This document shows, piece after piece, positions 60,947 to 64,000 of a DNA stretch of 64,000 nucleotides (the stretch's first letter is position 1; each line of letters opens with the position of its first letter). Source of the DNA: Clostridia bacterium (GTDB lineage Bacteria; Bacillota; Clostridia; Oscillospirales; CAG-272); contig JAFUQU010000016.1 in assembly GCA_017472255.1 (NCBI GenBank), forward strand, positions 1 through 64,000, read 5' to 3'. A model generated the notes under the pieces. That model had not been told where the DNA came from. It saw only the letters and a list, made by a program, of their open reading frames with translations, and did no database searches. The position numbers and the translations under genes are program-made.

Positions 60947-61846
60947 ATGAGTGAATTTTCACATCTTGACGAGCTTGAAGCGGAAGCGATATACATAATC
61001 CGCGAAGTTGCGGCGGAGTGCGAAAAGCCGGTGATGCTCTATTCCATCGGTAAGGACAGCTCGGTCATGCTGCATCTGGCGCTCAAAGCCTTCTATCCCG
61101 AGAAGCCGCCGTTCCCGTTTCTTCATGTGAACACCACCTGGAAGTTCCATGAAATGATCGAGTTCCGCGATAGAACGGCGAAGAAGCTCGGTATCGAAAT
61201 GCTCGAATACATTAACGAGGACGGTGTGAAGCAGGGGATCAATCCCTTTGACCACGGCGCGGCTTACACCGATATTATGAAGACGCAGGCGCTGAAGCAG
61301 GCGCTGAACAAGTACGGCTTCACGGCGGCGTTCGGCGGCGGCAGACGCGATGAGGAAAAATCCCGTGCCAAAGAGCGCATTTTCTCCTTCCGAAATGCCG
61401 CGCACGCATGGGATCCGAAGAATCAGCGCCCCGAAATGTGGAAGCTGTACAATACCAAAATCAACAAGGGCGAAAGCATCCGCGTATTCCCCATTTCCAA
61501 CTGGACGGAAAAGGATATCTGGCAGTATATCAAACGCGAAAACATCGATATCGTCCCGCTGTATTTCGCCAAGGAGCGCCCCATCGTCGAGCGTGACGGC
61601 AATCTCATCATGGTTGATGACGATAGATTCCCGCTCAGAGAAGGTGAAGTGCCGAAGATGCGGTCTGTCAGATTCAGAACGCTCGGCTGCTATCCGCTGA
61701 CCGGCGGCGTGGAGTCAACGGCAGATACGCTTGACGAAATCATCGAAGAAACGCTGAGTGCAGTATCCTCCGAGAGAACCTCGCGCGTCATTGATAACGA
61801 AGCGGCAGGCAGCATGGAGCGCCGCAAGAGAGAGGGTTATTTTTAA
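60947..61846 (+). CDS. cysD: ATP sulfurylase small subunit CysD
   Basis: The 299-residue PP-loop protein has [18 protein letters not shown] (PP-loop), [20 protein letters not shown] and [18 protein letters not shown]. With CysN it makes APS from ATP and sulfate. TTAGGAGTAAT precedes the ATG. The next gene overlaps its stop by 1 bp. Confidence 0.95.
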   Translation: MSEFSHLDELEAEAIYIIREVAAECEKPVMLYSIGKDSSVMLHLALKAFYPEKPPFPFLHVNTTWKFHEMIEFRDRTAKKLGIEMLEYINEDGVKQGINPFDHGAAYTDIMKTQALKQALNKYGFTAAFGGGRRDEEKSRAKERIFSFRNAAHAWDPKNQRPEMWKLYNTKINKGESIRVFPISNWTEKDIWQYIKRENIDIVPLYFAKERPIVERDGNLIMVDDDRFPLREGEVPKMRSVRFRTLGCYPLTGGVESTADTLDEIIEETLSAVSSERTSRVIDNEAAGSMERRKREGYF

Positions 61847-63537
61847 TGAAAGGCTTATTAAAATTTATCACCTGTGGCAGTGTGGACGACGGCAAATCAA
61901 CGCTGATCGGACACATTCTGTACGATGCGAAGCTGCTATACGCCGATCAGGAAAAGGCGCTTGAGCTTGACAGCAAGGTAGGAAGCCGCAATGGTAAAAT
62001 CGACTACTCGCTTCTGCTCGACGGACTGATGGCGGAACGCGAGCAGGGTATAACCATCGATGTGGCGTATCGTTATTTCACAACAGACAACCGCAGCTTT
62101 ATCGTTGCCGATACGCCCGGTCACGAGGAATACACCCGCAATATGGCGGTGGGCGCGTCTTTCGCCGATCTGGCCGTCATTCTGGTGGATGCGTCGCAGG
62201 GCGTGCTGGTACAGACACGCCGCCATGCGCGAATCTGCCGCCTGATGGGCATTCGCTATTTCATTTTCGCCGTCAACAAAATGGATCTGGTCGGCTACAG
62301 TCAGGCGCGCTTTGAGGAAATTCACGCGCAGATTGACGAGTTGACCGCTGAGCTTTCCCTGGAAAACGTGCAGATTATTCCGCTTTCGGCTACCGAGGGC
62401 GACAACGTCACGGCGAAATCGGCGAATATCGGCTGGTACGACGGTCCGGCGCTGCTGGAGTATCTGGAAACGGTCGATATCGCCAGCGACAGCGAGGAAG
62501 GCTTCTATATGCCCGTTCAGCGTGTCTGCCGTCCCGACCATACATTCCGTGGTTTTCAGGGACAGATCGAGTCGGGCAGCATCCGTGTGGGCGACGAAAT
62601 TATTACGCTCCCCAGCGGCGAGCACGCGACGGTGAAGGGCATTCTTGTCACCGATAAAAGCTCCGACAGCGCCCGCCGTGGTCAGCCTGTAACCATTACG
62701 CTCGACAGAGAGGTTGATGTTTCGCGCGGTTGTGTGCTTACCAAAGGCACGGATATCGCGCCGTACAAGCGGCTGAAGGTGTCGCTTCTGTGGATGGACG
62801 ACGAGGATCTGGTCATCGGCAAGGATTACCTTATCAAGCTCGGCACTAAGACGATTCCGGGCATTCTCGCGGGCGTGGATTACGCGGTGGATGTCAACAC
62901 GGGCGAGCATCTGAAAACCGACACACTTTCCAAAAACGGCATTGCCGTCTGCGACATCCTGTTGTCCGATGCCATCGCGGTGGATACGTTCGCGCGTCAC
63001 AAAACGCTCGGCGAGCTGATTCTGATCGACCGTGTGAGCAACATGACCTCCGCCTGCGGCGTTGTGGAAAGCGTCAGTGAGAAGGGCACGTCGTCCTCGG
63101 AGAAGGCGTCGTTCAAATATGGAAATCTCACGGCACGCGGCGATATTTTCGAGGAATTCTACTATGATATCAGCAGCCTGAACGTGCTGAAATATCAGCC
63201 CATCAGCGCAACTTATACGGTTGGCGATGAGATTCCGACCGCCGGAGAGAGCCATCGATATCCCGACAGCTTCGATATCATCGTTTTGCGCGACGGTGTG
63301 GCGATCAAGGTGCGGGAGCGGAAAATTACCGAAATCCTGCCTGCTTCGGAATATACTTACGGCAATGTGCCGGTAATCAACGGCAGAGGCTTTGAAGTGA
63401 AGATTTCGTCGGATGAGGAAGTAAAAGAATTTCTGAATGAGTACGCGCAAACGCCCCAAAATGCGCAGAATGCGTTCTTTGAAAAGTGGGTGCGCTTTGA
63501 TACCTATCGGAAGGTTGTTATCCATTCCGAAAAGTAA
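61846..63537 (+). CDS. cysN: ATP sulfurylase large subunit CysN (GTPase)
   Basis: The 563-residue elongation-factor-like GTPase has CGSVDDGKSTLIGHILYDAK, ADTPGHEEYTRNMAVGAS and NKMDLVGY, then beta-barrel domains 2 and 3. GTP hydrolysis drives APS synthesis by CysD. There is no APS kinase (CysC) domain; instead about 100 residues extend the C-terminus (SSDEEVKEFLNEYAQTPQNA), longer than the usual 475-residue form. Without CysC, APS would be reduced directly by the AprAB-like enzyme. It ends the operon, before a terminator. Confidence 0.93.
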   Translation: MKGLLKFITCGSVDDGKSTLIGHILYDAKLLYADQEKALELDSKVGSRNGKIDYSLLLDGLMAEREQGITIDVAYRYFTTDNRSFIVADTPGHEEYTRNMAVGASFADLAVILVDASQGVLVQTRRHARICRLMGIRYFIFAVNKMDLVGYSQARFEEIHAQIDELTAELSLENVQIIPLSATEGDNVTAKSANIGWYDGPALLEYLETVDIASDSEEGFYMPVQRVCRPDHTFRGFQGQIESGSIRVGDEIITLPSGEHATVKGILVTDKSSDSARRGQPVTITLDREVDVSRGCVLTKGTDIAPYKRLKVSLLWMDDEDLVIGKDYLIKLGTKTIPGILAGVDYAVDVNTGEHLKTDTLSKNGIAVCDILLSDAIAVDTFARHKTLGELILIDRVSNMTSACGVVESVSEKGTSSSEKASFKYGNLTARGDIFEEFYYDISSLNVLKYQPISATYTVGDEIPTAGESHRYPDSFDIIVLRDGVAIKVRERKITEILPASEYTYGNVPVINGRGFEVKISSDEEVKEFLNEYAQTPQNAQNAFFEKWVRFDTYRKVVIHSEK

Positions 63538-63546
63538 TACCAGACG

Positions 63547-63583
63547 AAAAGAAAGCGGATTTTGATGAATCCGCTTTCTTTTT
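63547..63583. terminator. Intrinsic terminator of the sulfate operon
   Basis: AAAAGAAAGCGGAT and ATCCGCTTTCTTTT form a perfect 14-bp stem with an 8-nt loop. It can also serve the convergent AraC gene. Confidence 0.9.
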
Positions 63584-63623
63584 ATGATGTGGAGCTGCTG
63601 CATCACTCTCAGCACGCAGGGCT

Positions 63624-64000
63624 TCACCCGTGCCGAACGAATTCGCCTGGGGTTACGCCATAACGCTTCGTGAACGCGGTGCGGAAATATTTCGTATCCG
63701 AGAATCCGGACATCGCCGCCACCTGCTTGACCTGATAATATCCCGATCGAAGCAGACTTTTCGCGTAGTCGAAGCGCAGCTCAAGCAGCGCGTTGTGGGG
63801 GGAACTGTCGAAATGCGCTTTGTAAATGCGGCGGAAATAAACCTCGCTCACGTGGCATCGTTCCGCAAGCGCCGCGATGCTCAGCTCCGGGTCGCGGAAA
63901 TTCTTCCGCATATATGATACGCCCGGGGCAATAACCTCGGGGATTTTCCGGGAATCCGCCGATTGAGCGGTGTCCATCGCTTCAAAAATGCGGTAGAGCA
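63624..64000 (-). CDS. AraC-family regulator, partial at the window edge
   Basis: The visible 3' part encodes the AraC DNA-binding domain: NFRDPELSIAALAERCHVSE, VYFRRIYKAHFDSSPHNAL and AAMSGFSDTKYFRTAFTKRY. The frame stays open past the ATG at 63977 (LYRIFEAMDTA) to the window end, so the true start lies outside. It converges on the sulfate operon and is probably unrelated to it. Confidence 0.85.
   Translation of the reverse strand, partial: LYRIFEAMDTAQSADSRKIPEVIAPGVSYMRKNFRDPELSIAALAERCHVSEVYFRRIYKAHFDSSPHNALLELRFDYAKSLLRSGYYQVKQVAAMSGFSDTKYFRTAFTKRYGVTPGEFVRHG

Noticed and set aside
58923..63627. Long minus-strand frames opposite aprA and cysN (621 and 563 codons)
   Set aside because: They are antisense shadows of clearly recognised enzymes, without promoters or conserved motifs.
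1..64000. tRNA, rRNA, complete insertion sequences or prophage genes
   Set aside because: None could be recognised. The fragments near the left end suggest past mobile DNA, but no transposase, integrase or attachment site is visible.

Overview
The window looks like the chromosome of an anaerobic, probably gut-associated member of the Bacillota (class Clostridia). I infer this from the Rrf2 and AraC regulators, AGGAGG-type ribosome binding sites, TTGACA-N17-TATAAT promoters, a complete type I-C CRISPR-Cas locus, a [FeFe]-hydrogenase maturase-type radical SAM protein (HydE) and lipoproteins with Thr/Asp-rich linkers. Genus cannot be fixed from the sequence. I saw no rRNA or tRNA gene and no intact transposase.

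Layout. (1) 0-6.8 kb is a graveyard of mobile and defence DNA. It holds a truncated integrative-element HTH protein; a single-chain restriction-modification gene whose nuclease part is broken while its methylase/recognition part stays open; a split type I specificity gene behind a methylase tail; and abutting pieces of an element protein, an AlbA_2/HATPase regulator, an XRE regulator and a beta-lactamase-fold hydrolase. (2) 6.8-21 kb is a carbohydrate locus: two AraC regulators, two solute-binding lipoproteins without permeases, four glycosidase-like enzymes and an ADP-ribosylglycohydrolase-family protein. (3) 21.2-22.3 kb is a decayed regulated unit: an Rrf2 gene with a replaced N-terminus, a Cys-rich leader peptide with an intrinsic terminator, a truncated lipoprotein and an aminotransferase tail. 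(4) 22.5-32.2 kb is the CRISPR array (26 intact repeats plus one degenerate) and cas2-cas1-cas4-cas7-cas8c-cas5c-cas3, all on the minus strand. (5) 32.3-35.1 kb has a YgjV-type membrane protein, a third AraC regulator and a beta-propeller glycosidase-like protein. (6) 35.2-38.3 kb is a TPP riboswitch followed by thiS-thiF-thiG-thiH. (7) 38.4-40.6 kb holds two CobW-type metal GTPase genes, the first with two stop codons inside its His/Glu repeat. (8) 40.7-41.0 kb keeps a trpA fragment under a T-box-like leader.

(9) 41.1-63.6 kb is a dense sulfur block. A metY-cysK unit is followed by an iron-sulfur/sulfur-trafficking operon (HD protein, HydE, IscS, IscU, TcdA, Rrf2, rhodanese-TusA-DsrE fusion), another Rrf2 gene, and a 13.4-kb operon. 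That operon encodes sulfate uptake (Sbp-CysT-CysW-CysA), ATP sulfurylase (CysDN), an AprAB-like APS reductase, a compact siroheme sulfite reductase, thioredoxin and a thioredoxin-reductase-like protein. It also encodes a protein-thiocarboxylate module: a ThiS-like carrier ending GGGQ, a ThiF-like E1, a JAMM protease and a MetY-like enzyme. Together these would turn sulfate into carrier-bound sulfide and then homocysteine or cysteine.

The most interesting signals are two homologous ORFs of 26 and 27 codons with RC[CY] ends, sitting between an Rrf2-like promoter/operator and the two sulfur operons (41207-41287 and 50008-50091); the thiocarboxylate pathway fused to a whole sulfate-assimilation operon; and the related but decayed Cys-peptide/terminator unit at 21.7 kb.
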